Below are positions 48,881 through 59,740 of a stretch of 64,000 nt of DNA, in pieces (positions within the stretch are counted from its first letter, which is position 1; each line of letters begins with the position of its first letter). The notes below the pieces were generated by a model. It was not told the origin of the DNA. It saw only the letters and a list, made by a program, of their open reading frames with translations, and made no database searches. The translations under genes were made by a program, and so were the position numbers. This DNA comes from Owenia fusiformis (Eukaryota; Annelida; Polychaeta; Sabellida; Oweniidae). Location: NCBI GenBank assembly GCA_903813345.2, contig CAIIXF020000001.1, positions 55,259,885 through 55,323,884 on the forward strand, given 5' to 3'.

Positions 48881-51418
48881 TCAATTCACTGTTGTGCAGA
48901 CGGCCAGATCTCCCGGTAACATCGGTCGATTGCCGGTGTAAACCTCCACCAGGATGTTGTAGATGTCGTTGTCAGCAAAATTTAGCCAATCCCTTGCTTC
49001 AGCCTCATTCTGACAGAAACCAGAAGGTCTTCCGCAACTTCAAAGAAGATAGTTAGAATATTATTACACAAAAGAGGGGGGTAACTTAGTGAATCTTTTA
49101 GAAACATGGGTCTACCCGAGCGCTTCTTTAATTGATGCAAATCTCAAAAGTGTGAAAAGTGAAAAATACTGGAGTAGTCACAACAGCATTTATACACTAT
49201 TGTTACCTATTCATGCCTCCTGAGAAATTCCCATGATTGTTTGTATTGAAGAAAACGGTACTAGCTTCGGCAAAATACTCCAAATCATTGGCCATAGCTT
49301 TTGAATCAGTGTCCCAAATTCCCAAAGCATATGCATTTTGATAGGCTATTGAGATCTGAAGACAAAGCGTGAACATAATTACCAATATAGTTAATTCAAC
49401 ATACACTATCACACGTTTTGTGATCGAATACGTCGAATGTCATGACAACATATTTGATATATGAGGTCGCACGGACAGATTCATAGTGCATGGAAAGACC
49501 TCCTGGTCGGATCTCACTGGCGGATACAGAAAATGTTTTGGCCCCTAAATTCAAAAGTAAGGCCCATTTTTGATAAATTGGCCCATCAAAAGGGGGGGGG
49601 AGTGGCGGATAAGAATGACTTGTAAACATGAGCATTCTCCAGTATACCGAAATAAACGATCCAAAAACTTGAGAGTTTGTTTTCTGAAAAGCTTGTGTCT
49701 AATTACTTCTTACTTGTATTTGTATGACTTCGGGTAAACCATACTGGTGGTAGGTGTGGGCAAACTCGTGGTTAAGTACATTATATGTTGATCCATATGG
49801 ATCGCTGCTATTGCACAGGAGGTTGTCATCGACACATGTTGCTCGTACGCCTCCTATTCCCGGTAGTAAATCATATTTTCGTGTATCATCAATACACGTG
49901 TCTGAACAATCATCATTGCATCTTCCTAAAATATGCATTGAAACACTTGAGACGCGTGTGAATGCAGGTACAGTTACATCCTATAAAAACCTAAATAAGG
50001 GCGTTAAAAACGGTAAAATACATTGTACGAAACGCAGATTACTACACCCGGTATTTTAATTACCCTTGGTTAAAGGAATATATACCTGCACATTCTGGCC
50101 TATCTTTAAGATGCACATATTCAGGGTACACGGTTGACCCCTCTGCCTGTAGGAAGAACCCCACCCTACCATTATTAGCCAATGCCTCAAAGTAGCTGTC
50201 AGGCGCATATCTTAGCATATTCCCAACGATTTTGGATCCCTTAAACCAAAACGATATACATATCTGATATACTCGTATCACAGTCAGTCATCGGTGTTTT
50301 AAAGAAATTTCTAAGAATAAGTATCAATGAAACCATTTACGATTATTCCTACTATCAAAATTAGGCCTAATGTCGAACAATTCCTCGACCTTGGGGCACA
50401 CCCGTTATACTCGTATGACAGAGGGAATTGGCTTCTTGCTTGACAAATGAACGCATTATATGCGTCAGTTTGAATATTGATTGGTACTGAGAGACACATG
50501 GAATCCTATTATCCACGGTGTCCAACCCAAACGCACTTACGTGCACGACGGAGCGTTTCATTACTGAAGATGCTCCGGAGAAGGAAAAATGGCGGGCGGG
50601 AATGATGGGCCGTCTGTTATCACAATCTATCAACTTACAATCATATGCGCAGTTTCAGACACGCCAGTAGTTGCAGCTACCTCTACCAGTGTATCGACAC
50701 CGTTGTTTTCATTTCGTATACTTCCGTCACTCGCCACCCATTTGAACTTGAAGTCGACTCTTTCCAGACTTAAAACATGGGTTGTCTTGGGAATACTGAA
50801 ATAACATTTATAATACAGTCTCCATGCGCCTCCCACCAAATTTGAAACAAGAAAACACAATGAAGATTATACTTCAAAACAGAATATTAACAGTCTTGTT
50901 TGACACTTAAAATATGTTTTATTCTATCGACTGTCAAGAAGATATGAATTGTCCTGCTGTAAAAACTGAGCGCCAGAAGCTTGCAAGATTCAGCATTAAC
51001 CTACAGGGTGACTCCAAAAACAGAAACCACAAATCTTTGAACAAGGTTTGGGGTACTGCTCCTAAGAGCCATCATGTAATAATTATATTTGATGACCACT
51101 GACACTGCCGATCGTATTTCTCAGTGATAATCCAAAGTCAGGTATGTTACTTTTCCAATCATTTCTGGGGATCCCAGTCAGCATTCAGCAAACTGCGATT
51201 TCCAAATTTACGTATTATTGTTTAATGAAAAATCGACATATTATTATTATATTATATAAATCTTTTGGAGCCAAATATTTTGAGTAAGAAGTAATTGATT
51301 TTGTACTTACTTCACAAATGTTTCCCCTAGAGCTTCCAGACATCCTGTTAACAGTATATCCCACTTACCTAATAACAGAATTCCAACAGCAACTATACCT
51401 TTATTGAAATACGACATA
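48881..51418 (-). CDS. Secreted HEFAH-type zinc metallopeptidase-like protein
   Basis: Seven exons: 51418-51370, 51344-51311, 50795-50639, 50239-50086, 49925-49714, 49355-49207, 49037-48881. Each junction keeps phase and the product is 303 residues. An N-terminal hydrophobic segment (residues 7-23, GIVAVGILLLG) is a signal peptide, so the protein should be secreted. HEFAH at 184-188 is an HExxH zinc motif with catalytic Glu185. EYFAE (228-232) downstream probably supplies the third zinc ligand, Glu232. Before the motif is a compact Cys-rich insert (CNDDCSDTC at 134-142, C162, C169); C253 and others near the end could pair with it. I recognise the general pattern (NxxxHEFAHT...YFAE) from uncharacterised animal and microbial metallopeptidase-like proteins but cannot give a family name or substrate. 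All key residues are present, so activity is plausible. Confidence 0.85.
49714..49925 (-). CDS. Catalytic exon of the HEFAH protein
   Basis: A 212-nt exon with acceptor CATATTTTAG and donor ATACAA|GTAAGA. It encodes the cysteine cluster RCNDDCSDTCIDD and then YNVLNHEFAHTYHQYGLPE, the zinc-binding helix. The two His (184, 188) and Glu185 are intact. The extra His191 after the motif is notable. Confidence 0.88.
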
Positions 51419-51472
51419 TTGGAATATTTGATTCTTTTTAATTAATTATTGCGTCAGTTTTTAAGTCATATA

Positions 51473-52536
51473 CAGGGTGTTCCAAAAGTAACAGGACTGG
51501 TGCTGGCATTTTGGTAAATATGCACCAATTGTCTTCAAAATTTCACATAATGTACTTTCATGTATCATTACTTAAACTGCAAAGTTTTGACAAAATATAT
51601 GAAACTAGGGGAGAGTTATGGTTGCTATGGTAACATGACATCATAATACCCGGGGCAACATTCCACGCAGAAAGTTACATTAAGACAGAAATGGACATTA
51701 AGCATTTTGTACATCCCATATCAAAGTTGAAATGCAACAACTGGTGGGAATTACATTTGTTTTACATAATTTGATATTCCTATGTATCCTCTACTTTGAA
51801 AATAGGATCCTATTTGGTCAGTAGAGGAGTAGCACTCTGTATCCATGACTCAAACACAATGGTGAACCCATTTAAGGACATGTCACGCATGGTCCATTGA
51901 ACAACTTGGAGAAGGGCATTCTCATCTTTAAAGATATTACAGCACTGATTAGCATTCCATTCTCCATGTTAGTAAAAATTGGATGTTGCATGATCAGAAG
52001 AGTATGGCGCATGATTTTAGAGCTCAAGACCTAGCTCCTCTATAGCTGCATGGTCTTTAATGGTGACCTGCGGGCAGGCACTTTATCAAGGTGGATGACT
52101 GGCTTCAAATTGGGTCTTTTCAAAAACACAACCATGAATTGTTCAGACTGTAATTCATAGTGATATTCCAGGAAATTGAATAAATATTATTATTATTATG
52201 AAACTATACTTGAATCTGAGTTTTATAACAACACCTTCACAACAAAGCAATGAATAAAGTAAACAAAAAATGTTGTATTATAATAGGTGAATTGGATACT
52301 TTGTTCAGTAATACAAAAATGTTGTTAGATATCACATTTTCAGGAAAAAGTTGCCCCGGGTATTGTGATGTCATGTTACTATAGTAACCACAACACTACC
52401 CGCATTTCATCATTTTTTCTGAAACTATACTATTTTAGTTGCAATACTTCAAAGTACAATTTGTAAAAATTTGAAGACACTTGGTGCAAAATTGACAAAA
52501 TGCCAGCACCAGTCCTGTTACTTTTGGAACACCCTG
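51473..52536. mobile_element. Mariner-type MITE with CAGGGTGTTCC ends
   Basis: Termini CAGGGTGTTCCAAAAGTAAC (51473) and the inverse ending at 52536 pair for about 45 bp through AGGACTGGTGCTGGCATTTTG and are flanked by TA. Inner blocks also pair (GGTAACATGACATCATAATA with its partner near 52360-52390). No intact transposase is seen in the 1,064 bp. It starts only 55 bp upstream of the metallopeptidase-like gene's start codon. Confidence 0.75.
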
Positions 52537-53295
52537 TAATGTTTGCGATTTCTTATCTTATCATTAGGTCGTAAAAAGTCTACTTTTTTGTTACATGAAT
52601 CCACAGTTTGCAATTATAAATGTGCTGATAACCTGAACGCCATATGACTATCGAGTTCTATTCAAACATTTATGATTTACACCATACATCATATAATTAT
52701 TGAAGTACATATTGTTGAACAGTTCTCTCTCAAGAAGTTGTTGCATTTTTATGCTTTTATGGCCTGACATGCACGCAGCATGCCTAAGCATGATTTTCTG
52801 ATTGAGATTATCATTTTTACTTATCAATCAGTAGCTTTCTTCTTATCATTATAGTGCGTGTTAAATTTTGCAATTAATATGAATAATTATTTTTAATTTT
52901 CTAAATAACATGTACAGGCGGCGGCCCAGAAATAAAAGGCCTGGATAAAACCAGAATACTCTCTTTAATATCACTGTAAATCACCTTTCTCAGGTACACA
53001 AAGAGTGATGACGAAGTTTCAAAGTAGCTATTTTTGACTAAAATAAATAGGCCTATATATTTGTAAGTTACATTATAATCTGTTTGTTTGTGTGTTTGTT
53101 TGTTTGTTTGTTTGTTTTGTTTTGTTTCTTTGGTCACTATTGGAAATGTTATGAACAATTATTGAATATCAAATTGCTCAAGTTGCCTATACTAAAAGGA
53201 ATCATACCAGTTTTGGCCAGGCCTGTTTTGGAGATCACCCAGTACAATAATTTTGTTGACCTTTCACATTTTTAGTGCTTTCTTCCGTTGAATAT
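52537..53295. other. Spacer with a GTTT microsatellite
   Basis: No gene recognised. A (GTTT)n run lies near 53083-53128; the ORFs across it (52901-53275) are spurious. Confidence 0.5.
53083..53128. repeat. (GTTT)n microsatellite
   Basis: About ten GTTT units, slightly interrupted (GTTTGTGTGTTTG, then GTTTTGTTTT). Confidence 0.9.
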
Positions 53296-53306
53296 GGACT
53301 GTATCC

Positions 53307-53609
53307 AAGGAGGATTGGCTCCCAGAGTGCACCACCGATATTCTGTCCCATATATGGGTATGTCGTAATACAAAATTCGAATTCAAACAGCCGCCATTTT
53401 GTTCACTTCAACATTTAAATCGTGAATTTTGGTCTTATTTCCAAACGAAAAATTCCAAAACTCACAAAAAACGATCGAGATATTGGTTCGAATCTTTTGA
53501 ACTGTTTATTTTGAATTTATAGTCGGTTTTAATTTCAGAAAATAACGACATTTCGACGTTTTCATTGTTGGAAAATATCGAGTTTCGATCCTGGGAGCCA
53601 ATCCTCCTT
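53307..53609. mobile_element. Short inverted-repeat element with an 11-bp target duplication
   Basis: Ends AAGGAGGATTGGCTCCCAG are perfectly inverted and flanked by the direct repeat GGACTGTATCC (53296-53306 and 53610-53620). A duplication of 9-11 bp suits MuDR/Mutator-type transposition. The 303-bp interior is non-coding. A degraded relative lies at about 48110-48325. Confidence 0.75.
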
Positions 53610-53634
53610 GGACTGTATCCAATATTATGATTAT

Positions 53635-55294
53635 CACGGTGTTATAGCATGACGGATACGCCACCTCTGAAAACGAGGTTAGTCGAATACGATCACTGAT
53701 TTATCCAATAAAATGGCCACGATGAAACAGAAAGCTAAGGTAGGTGCATTATGTTCTACTACTGCGTATCAATAGAAACATGAAAGATTTATGTAAGCGT
53801 CGCATTCGGTGATGCATTCAGTAATGTTTATTTTGAACGTAGTCTTTGCAAATTGACGCCCATGGATAACATGAAATAAGCGAAAAACTGTCGAGTTTGA
53901 AATTCAAAACTTCATAAAATTTAGTTATTTGTTTCTTTTCCTCGTTAGGGCATGCTCTACATTGCGCAACAACCTTGGTGTATATAAAGGTAACCTACAT
54001 ACGATCATACAAAGCCAATTAAGCATTGTAAACCACTTAATATGTTCTACTCAAGCCATAATAATGTATTTTGAATTTGCGGATACGCCAAAAATTGATA
54101 GACAGTTACGCTAACCTCGTTCATATTTGTAAAACCGAATCATTTCATATCGCTTGTGATCCAAAATTGAAATGTTTTTCAACCGGATTTGAGTTTTGTA
54201 AGCTATAATAGATGAAATTGTATTATTACCACCTTGCAGGGCCTGTTCTAGGGGTTTTAGTACTAGTTGAGAAGGCATTTAAATTGCTATATTGACGTGA
54301 GCAATATTGTGTCGGGCGTTAATGACTTTAGTCGGGCAATAATGATATTATCCACCCGGCTATGTTTCCCGGGAAAAGTGATATCGTTCAGTGCGTAAGA
54401 TTTTTCTATTTCAAATTTGCTATTTCAGCCCTGGGCATTAACGGTGGTAATAATAGTAATAACGTTGAAATGACGTTATTGCACTATTATGACGATGGTG
54501 ACATAAACAGCTGAATATGATTTGTAATAATGGTAATATATGTCTAATGTCACTCATGACATCATCAATTAATTCGGAGTTGTTTTCTTCCGTCGCCTGC
54601 TCGTTGTTACTAATGTCTTCCTTTGCCTCTTCATTACAATCATTTTCACTTTCATTGACTTTCGCTATTTTTTTCCTTGCCCTATAGAGGCTCAAGCAAG
54701 AGCGTCTCTTGCGAGTCCTGAAAACAAATATAGGCAGTTCACACATAGAGAGCTATTCAACTAGGGACCTTGACTTGACAGGAACTTGCATGTAACCGTC
54801 CGCTAACATCTAATGTAAAACTAATACAATGCGTTGCTGTCCATAAAAAAGCATGCAATACATGATCTGTCTAACGACCTTGCGATTGAAACCTTATTAT
54901 CTACAATATTCACCAAATTTCTGTTCTGCATTTGTCATTTTATGGCTTGTTTATACACAGTTTACGTACAGTTAGTATTTTGAGTGGCTCTGAGGCACAT
55001 ATACTGAGAAAACACGAAAAAGGACTAAAAATTATGAACTTCGAAATCTCAGCTGGGTAGGTTTACAGCTTATATTCTGCTTCTTGTAGACCACACGACA
55101 TATTTAACTCAATCTTTATAACCATTCACATATGCATCACCGAATGGAACTAGTTGAAAAGGAAAGCTTACCTGTGAATCTTGCCTACAGGCGAAAAAGA
55201 GGACATGCTGTCTTTCCCGTCCGCCATTTTTTGTTATCGTTACCGCAAAATTTGGCCAATTGCCTTGTCGTATCTGTCATGCTATAACACCGTG
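53635..55294. mobile_element. Inverted-repeat element carrying a candidate gene
   Basis: The ends CACGGTGTTATAGCATGACG (53635) and, on the other strand at 55294, CACGGTGTTATAGCATGACA pair for about 30 bp. ATTAT directly abuts both ends and may be a 5-bp target duplication. The 1,660-bp body includes a two-exon minus-strand reading frame that begins about 65 bp inside the right end. It might be a transposon with its own gene, a decayed transposon, or a host gene caught between two ends. Confidence 0.6.
54438..55227 (-). CDS. Candidate two-exon gene inside an inverted-repeat element (unrecognised)
   Basis: Exon 1 (55227-55172) starts at ATG and reads MADGKDSMSSFSPVGKIH. It ends at a strong donor, CAG|GTAAGC, two bases into a codon. 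Exon 2 starts at 54717 after a good acceptor (TTTGTTTTCAG), and the joined codon is Arg. It continues RTRKRRSCLSLYRARKKIA, then an acidic, Asn/Glu-rich stretch (ESENDCNEEAKED, NNEQATEENNSEL). The last 40 residues (ending ITSFQRYYYYYHR) look like read-through, so the real exon 2 may end earlier. The basic cluster could be a nuclear localisation signal. No domain is recognised. The splice logic is the main evidence. Confidence 0.4.
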
Positions 55295-55827
55295 ATTATG
55301 TAACCAACGGAATAATTTTCGATATATCTATAGATAAGGCTTCATGGTAGGGTTTTGAGCTGTTGTTTGCCGGAAAATATAGTTCGAGGTCAGTTCCGCC
55401 ATCAAGTGCAAATCTATATTAAAATGCAACACATAATGTAGAGAGGATTAAGTAATATGAAAGGATCAGGGTAGTAATTAATGAAGATGTTGCTCTTCTT
55501 AGATATCATAACAAGTAAAGCTTTTAATCAAGCAGAACACAGTGGGATATCGATCAACAGCTGTAATCTTAAATCGTGACACTGTATTCTTCATGGCCTT
55601 TATATTTAAGTTGCGTATATTGATTAAAATAATGCCTTTCCAATAAAACATATTATTACAAAGTTTAATGGATTGTAAATACACAAACGTAGGCGTATTA
55701 CGTGTTTATGTGTTATTCAAGATAAAATGAAATACTAGATTAGTATGTTTGTAATATGCGGATATACAGCAAGTTAAATGTAACCATGTATTCATAAAAA
55801 TGGAAAGAAATACGCAAAGTATTCTCA
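55295..55827. other. 3' flank of the single-exon gene
   Basis: AT-rich sequence with no recognised feature; it probably holds the 3' untranslated region of the minus-strand gene at 55828-57210. Confidence 0.4.
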
Positions 55828-57210
55828 TTATTTGGAAAAACTTCTGCCATGTCTGTTTTGACTAAAAGGTATTTTGAAAACTTTATTCTCAGCGCCACCT
55901 ATAGGTTTGCCTTTATCTTTCAGCAGTTCAACTTCTTTTTCGTTCCATGTCTTTACTCTTACCAACGCAGACTTAAGGTCACGTTGAGGCGTTTTGCTGT
56001 TAGCCATTGGGTCTTTTAAAACTAGGTAACGTTCATATAAGTCCCGTCTTCCCTTTTCCATATCGGACAGATTCATTAGATGCTGGCGCAGCATATCCCA
56101 GTTAAAAACCGCTTTATTTGCCCTGCGTTCTAACTGGATGTCCTGAATGTTTCTCCTGATCATACCCCATCGTCTCTGGCTCTCGGTTGTCCTCGCAGGT
56201 GTAGGCTCGTGTTCAGAATCGCTATCACTATTTTCCTCTCGAACTTCATTCTTTTTGAACTGTACACTTAGGGCTGCCCAGCTTTTCCCACCCTTTGCTA
56301 TTGCACGCCACCCTTTGCCACGGCGGGAAGTAGCCGTGTGCTTTTTCCAACTTATTAGAGCATCTTTGAAATGAACACTGGAGTCAAATGATACTTTAGG
56401 TTTCTTCATATAGAGGTTGGAGTCATCATTGAGATGCTTTAATGATTCCGAGAACATATCCCATTGCGTCGCTCCGTAAAGGTATTCCGGGGCACTGCGT
56501 GACGAGGTCAATGATGATATGCTTCCACGCCTGGAGGAAATAGTCCCTGAATCACTACCTTGACTAAAACTTTGGCGAGACCCCGAGAGTTTGCTTTGAA
56601 TATCAAGAGTTCGGCTTTTATGCGTGTTATTCCGTGTATGCGTTGAAGGTGACATATCTCTCCGTGTATTTCCAGTAGATGCAGACCGGGGACTCGGCGC
56701 ATCGTGAGTTATGATAGGTAATGTTGTTGAACATCTACCATGTGTCTGATTATCATTATTGAAAATATTAATTTTTGTTTTCGCCGCATGTGGGCGTTTG
56801 ATTCCACTTCTCGTGGCCGTGTTATGCCCACCAGTGTCGACATTGTTTCCATCATCGCAGACATAATTGTTGATTCTTAATCCTCTTTGTTTAGAATCGA
56901 ACGTCTTGCGTTGTTGCTCGTTTTGTTTGGCATTGATAATCTGCGTTCTGTGTCCATTGTCATTTTGATAATTCTCCTTGATTCTACTTGTTGAGTTTAT
57001 CACTGCACCACCAGTTGTGTGAGGTCTTGGGTGCGACGCCATTTCCCCGGATTTGGTTCGTACATCAGCATCGCCGTTCACATTTACATGTACAACTTGT
57101 ACTTTGGATTTCCTCACAGTCGATGACGTTTTGTTTTTTCTAGTCTTTTGTTGTAAGTATTGCTTACTTTTCCAATCCATCGTGTTGTTATATCGCGAAG
57201 AGGAAAACAT
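55828..57210 (-). CDS. Uncharacterised basic, partly disordered protein, 460 residues, single exon
   Basis: An intact frame from ATG 57208-57210 to TAA 55828-55830; a second in-frame ATG (57178-57180, MDWKSK) is an alternative start. The N-terminal half is low complexity and basic, rich in Asn, Thr, Ser, Arg and Lys with Ser clusters (SSRRGSISSLTSSRSAP). The C-terminal half (from about residue 240) looks folded and helical, with recurring Trp positions: ATQWDMFSESLKHL, FKDALISWKKH, GKGWRAIAKGGKSWAAL, RRWGMIRRNIQDIQ and VFNWDMLRQHLMNLSD. These spaced Trp/hydrophobic helices suggest a repeated helical unit. I do not recognise the family. The length of the frame, its amino-acid pattern and the lack of stops make a real gene likely. 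It is not obviously transposon-derived. Confidence 0.8.
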   Translation of the reverse strand: MFSSSRYNNTMDWKSKQYLQQKTRKNKTSSTVRKSKVQVVHVNVNGDADVRTKSGEMASHPRPHTTGGAVINSTSRIKENYQNDNGHRTQIINAKQNEQQRKTFDSKQRGLRINNYVCDDGNNVDTGGHNTATRSGIKRPHAAKTKINIFNNDNQTHGRCSTTLPIITHDAPSPRSASTGNTRRDMSPSTHTRNNTHKSRTLDIQSKLSGSRQSFSQGSDSGTISSRRGSISSLTSSRSAPEYLYGATQWDMFSESLKHLNDDSNLYMKKPKVSFDSSVHFKDALISWKKHTATSRRGKGWRAIAKGGKSWAALSVQFKKNEVREENSDSDSEHEPTPARTTESQRRWGMIRRNIQDIQLERRANKAVFNWDMLRQHLMNLSDMEKGRRDLYERYLVLKDPMANSKTPQRDLKSALVRVKTWNEKEVELLKDKGKPIGGAENKVFKIPFSQNRHGRSFSK

Positions 57211-57870
57211 AAACAAAAGATGATAACGATCCGTCTTATTCTTTCAATCAAGGGTTCTAAATAATATAGCAAATCTCTAGTTCTTTGTAGATTGTTCAGG
57301 ATCTTATCCCATTAAAGGATACGTGCCAAGTAATCTGATACCCAGAGCATTCTCTCTTTCAAAACACATGATCTTGATCATTTTTCATTCCAGCTGAAAA
57401 ATAATTAAACTTGTTTACAGTTCGGAAATCTGTATTGTGTTCATCGGATCAAAGCCGGATTTGTCTATCTAGACGTAATGCTCTGGATCATAATGTTATG
57501 TTACTTCGATATCCAATACGTTGAATTGTCAGAACATCCATTTTATGTACATCAATACAATCTTTTAATGAATTCCGCACTTAATTGATCGACCAAGTCT
57601 CGATTACCTGTAGCTGCAGCAATGGATAAATGATCCTTGACTAATGCATTTCAAGAACATCCCTTTACTTTGCTTAGGATTATCTTATACTTTGTCTTCC
57701 TAAAGTCGATTTTCTATCTCTGTGGTCTTTTCCAAGTGCTTTCATTTGTGTACTTGTAACTAAAATGATATTCCGAGTATACTCATAAGCCTGTGTTCGG
57801 AGTATGAGTAAACTTGGTTTATTAAATAATGCTATGAAGATGCTCGTACTTTATAACATATACGCATTTA
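57211..57870. other. Upstream flank of the single-exon gene
   Basis: AT-rich, no recognised feature. It should hold the promoter and 5' untranslated region of the gene at 55828-57210. Confidence 0.4.
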
Positions 57871-58744
57871 TGGCCACCGGGTCCAAACATGCCATGTTCT
57901 GCCATGTTGCCAAGTTGTAATATCTACAAGATGCAGTCACTTGGCATATACTTGTTAGTAACATGGCAATATTTTAGCAAGTACCTTTCTGACAACATGC
58001 TACTGGTCTAGCATGTGAAAGACAGAGCAACTGGCTCAACATGGCATGTTGAATGTGCAAGTGATAATTCAAGATTTATCTAGATTGGAACATGTACTAT
58101 TTTGGTTGGACATGGCATCTTGTTTTAGCATGTGTACATGTATCAGAATTTGTGAGTACTGCCATGTTCGCATGTTGGATGTGCATGTTGATTTATACAT
58201 GTTGCATTGGCATACTTGCCATCTTATATTTGCATGTGTGCCAAGTACCTTGATTCAAGTGATCCCAAGTTCACAACTTACCAAGTACAGCATGTTGTCA
58301 TGTGATAAATATGGCTACTGGCTGTAGCATGGCATGTTGGATGTCCATGTTATAATAATGTCTATTAATGCTCAACATGGTTCTACTTGCCATCTTGTAT
58401 TAGCATCTGTACCATGTACCAGAAATGTTGGTGGTGCCATGTGTGCATGTTGCCAAGTTCAACAGACATAGTCATTTATTGATCCTGGCAATGATCTTTA
58501 ATTCATACATTGTATATGTGTTGGATGAACATTGTGTCAATGATACATCACACTGATATTTTACATTTTCTTATGCTGTATTTAAAACTTGACTCATAAC
58601 TTATATTTTTGCATTTGTCATGTTGTTTACATTTTGTATTTTGTAGTTTTTGTAGTTTAGTCTAAGTTATTTTTGTATATTGTACATTGTACTGACTAAT
58701 ATGTCATTGTGATGACATCTGAGTCAATAAAAGATGTATGTGAT

Positions 58745-59740
58745 CACCGCTCCTGCCAAGTTGACCTCGTATCATTAGGGTCTGGTACACGAATGCCGCT
58801 CCTGCCAAGTGGACCCTGTACTCATTAGGGTCTGGTGTACGCAATCGCCGCTCCTGCCAAGTTGACCTCGTATCATTAGGGTCTGGTACACGAATGCCGC
58901 TCCTGCCAAGTGGACCCTGTATCATTAGGGTCTGGTACGCGTCCTGTGTCCTCAGTGGGTAGGTCAGGGTTAGGTAATCATTTAAAACCCCATCTGGTTT
59001 ACTAGGGTTGGTTAGGGTGGGTTGAGGTTACGGTTTAAACTCATTTCACTTTGCAGGAGCGGCGTTCATGTGCCAGACCCTACTGATAGCGATCGCTGCT
59101 CCTGCCAAGTGAACCTTGTATCATTAGGGTCTGGTACACGAATGCCACTCCTGCCAAGTGGACCCTCTATCAATAGGGTCTGGTACACGATCGCCGCTCT
59201 TGCCAAGTGGACCCTGTATCATTAGGGTCTGGTACGCGTCCTGTGTCCTCAGTGGGTAGTTCAGGGTTAGGTAATCATTTAAAACCCCATCTGGTTTAAT
59301 AGGGTTGGTTAGGGTGGGTTGAGGTTACAGTTTAAACTCATTTCACTTTGCAGGAGTGGCATTCGTATGCCAGACCCTACTGATAGCGATCGCTGCTCCT
59401 GCTAAGTAGATCCTGTATCATTAGGGTCTGGTATGCAAACGCCGCTCCTGCCAAGTGGACCCTGTATCATTAGGGTCTGGTACACGAATGCAGCTCCTGC
59501 CAAGTAGATCTTCTATCATTAGGGTCTGGTATGTGAACGCTGCTCCTGCCAAGTGGACCCTGTATCATTAGGGTCTGGTATGCGATTCACCGATCCTGCC
59601 AATTGGACCCTGTATCATTAGGGTCTAGTACCCGTCCTGTGTCCTCAGTGGGTAGGTCAGGGTTAGGTAATCATTTAAAACTCCATCTGGTTTAATAGGG
59701 TTGGGGTTGGTTAGGGTTAGGGTTAGGGTTAAGGTTAGAA
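58745..59740. repeat. About 50-bp tandem array with inverted units and long-period inserts
   Basis: Units contain CGCTCCTGCCAAGTGGACCC and ATCATTAGGGTCTGGTACAC about every 51 bp. Some stretches carry the reverse complement (CAGGAGCGGCGTTC, GCCAGACCCTACTGAT), so the array can fold back. A longer insert starting CCTGTGTCCTCAGTGGGTAG recurs near 58938, 59238 and 59634. ORFs through it are spurious. Confidence 0.85.
59698..59738 (+). repeat. Telomere-like TTAGGG tract
   Basis: GGTTAGGGTTAGGGTTAGGGTT with flanking degenerate units (GGGGTTGG, AAGGTTAG) at the right edge of the 50-bp array. The array itself contains GGGTTAGG and GGTTAGGGTGGG, so the tract may be array-derived, not a true telomere insertion. 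Confidence 0.7.

Noticed and set aside
50311-50633. Two overlapping minus-strand ORFs between exons 3 and 4 of the metallopeptidase-like gene
   Set aside because: Exons 3 and 4 join directly at phase 0. Including these would need a 25-nt intron or would break the frame.
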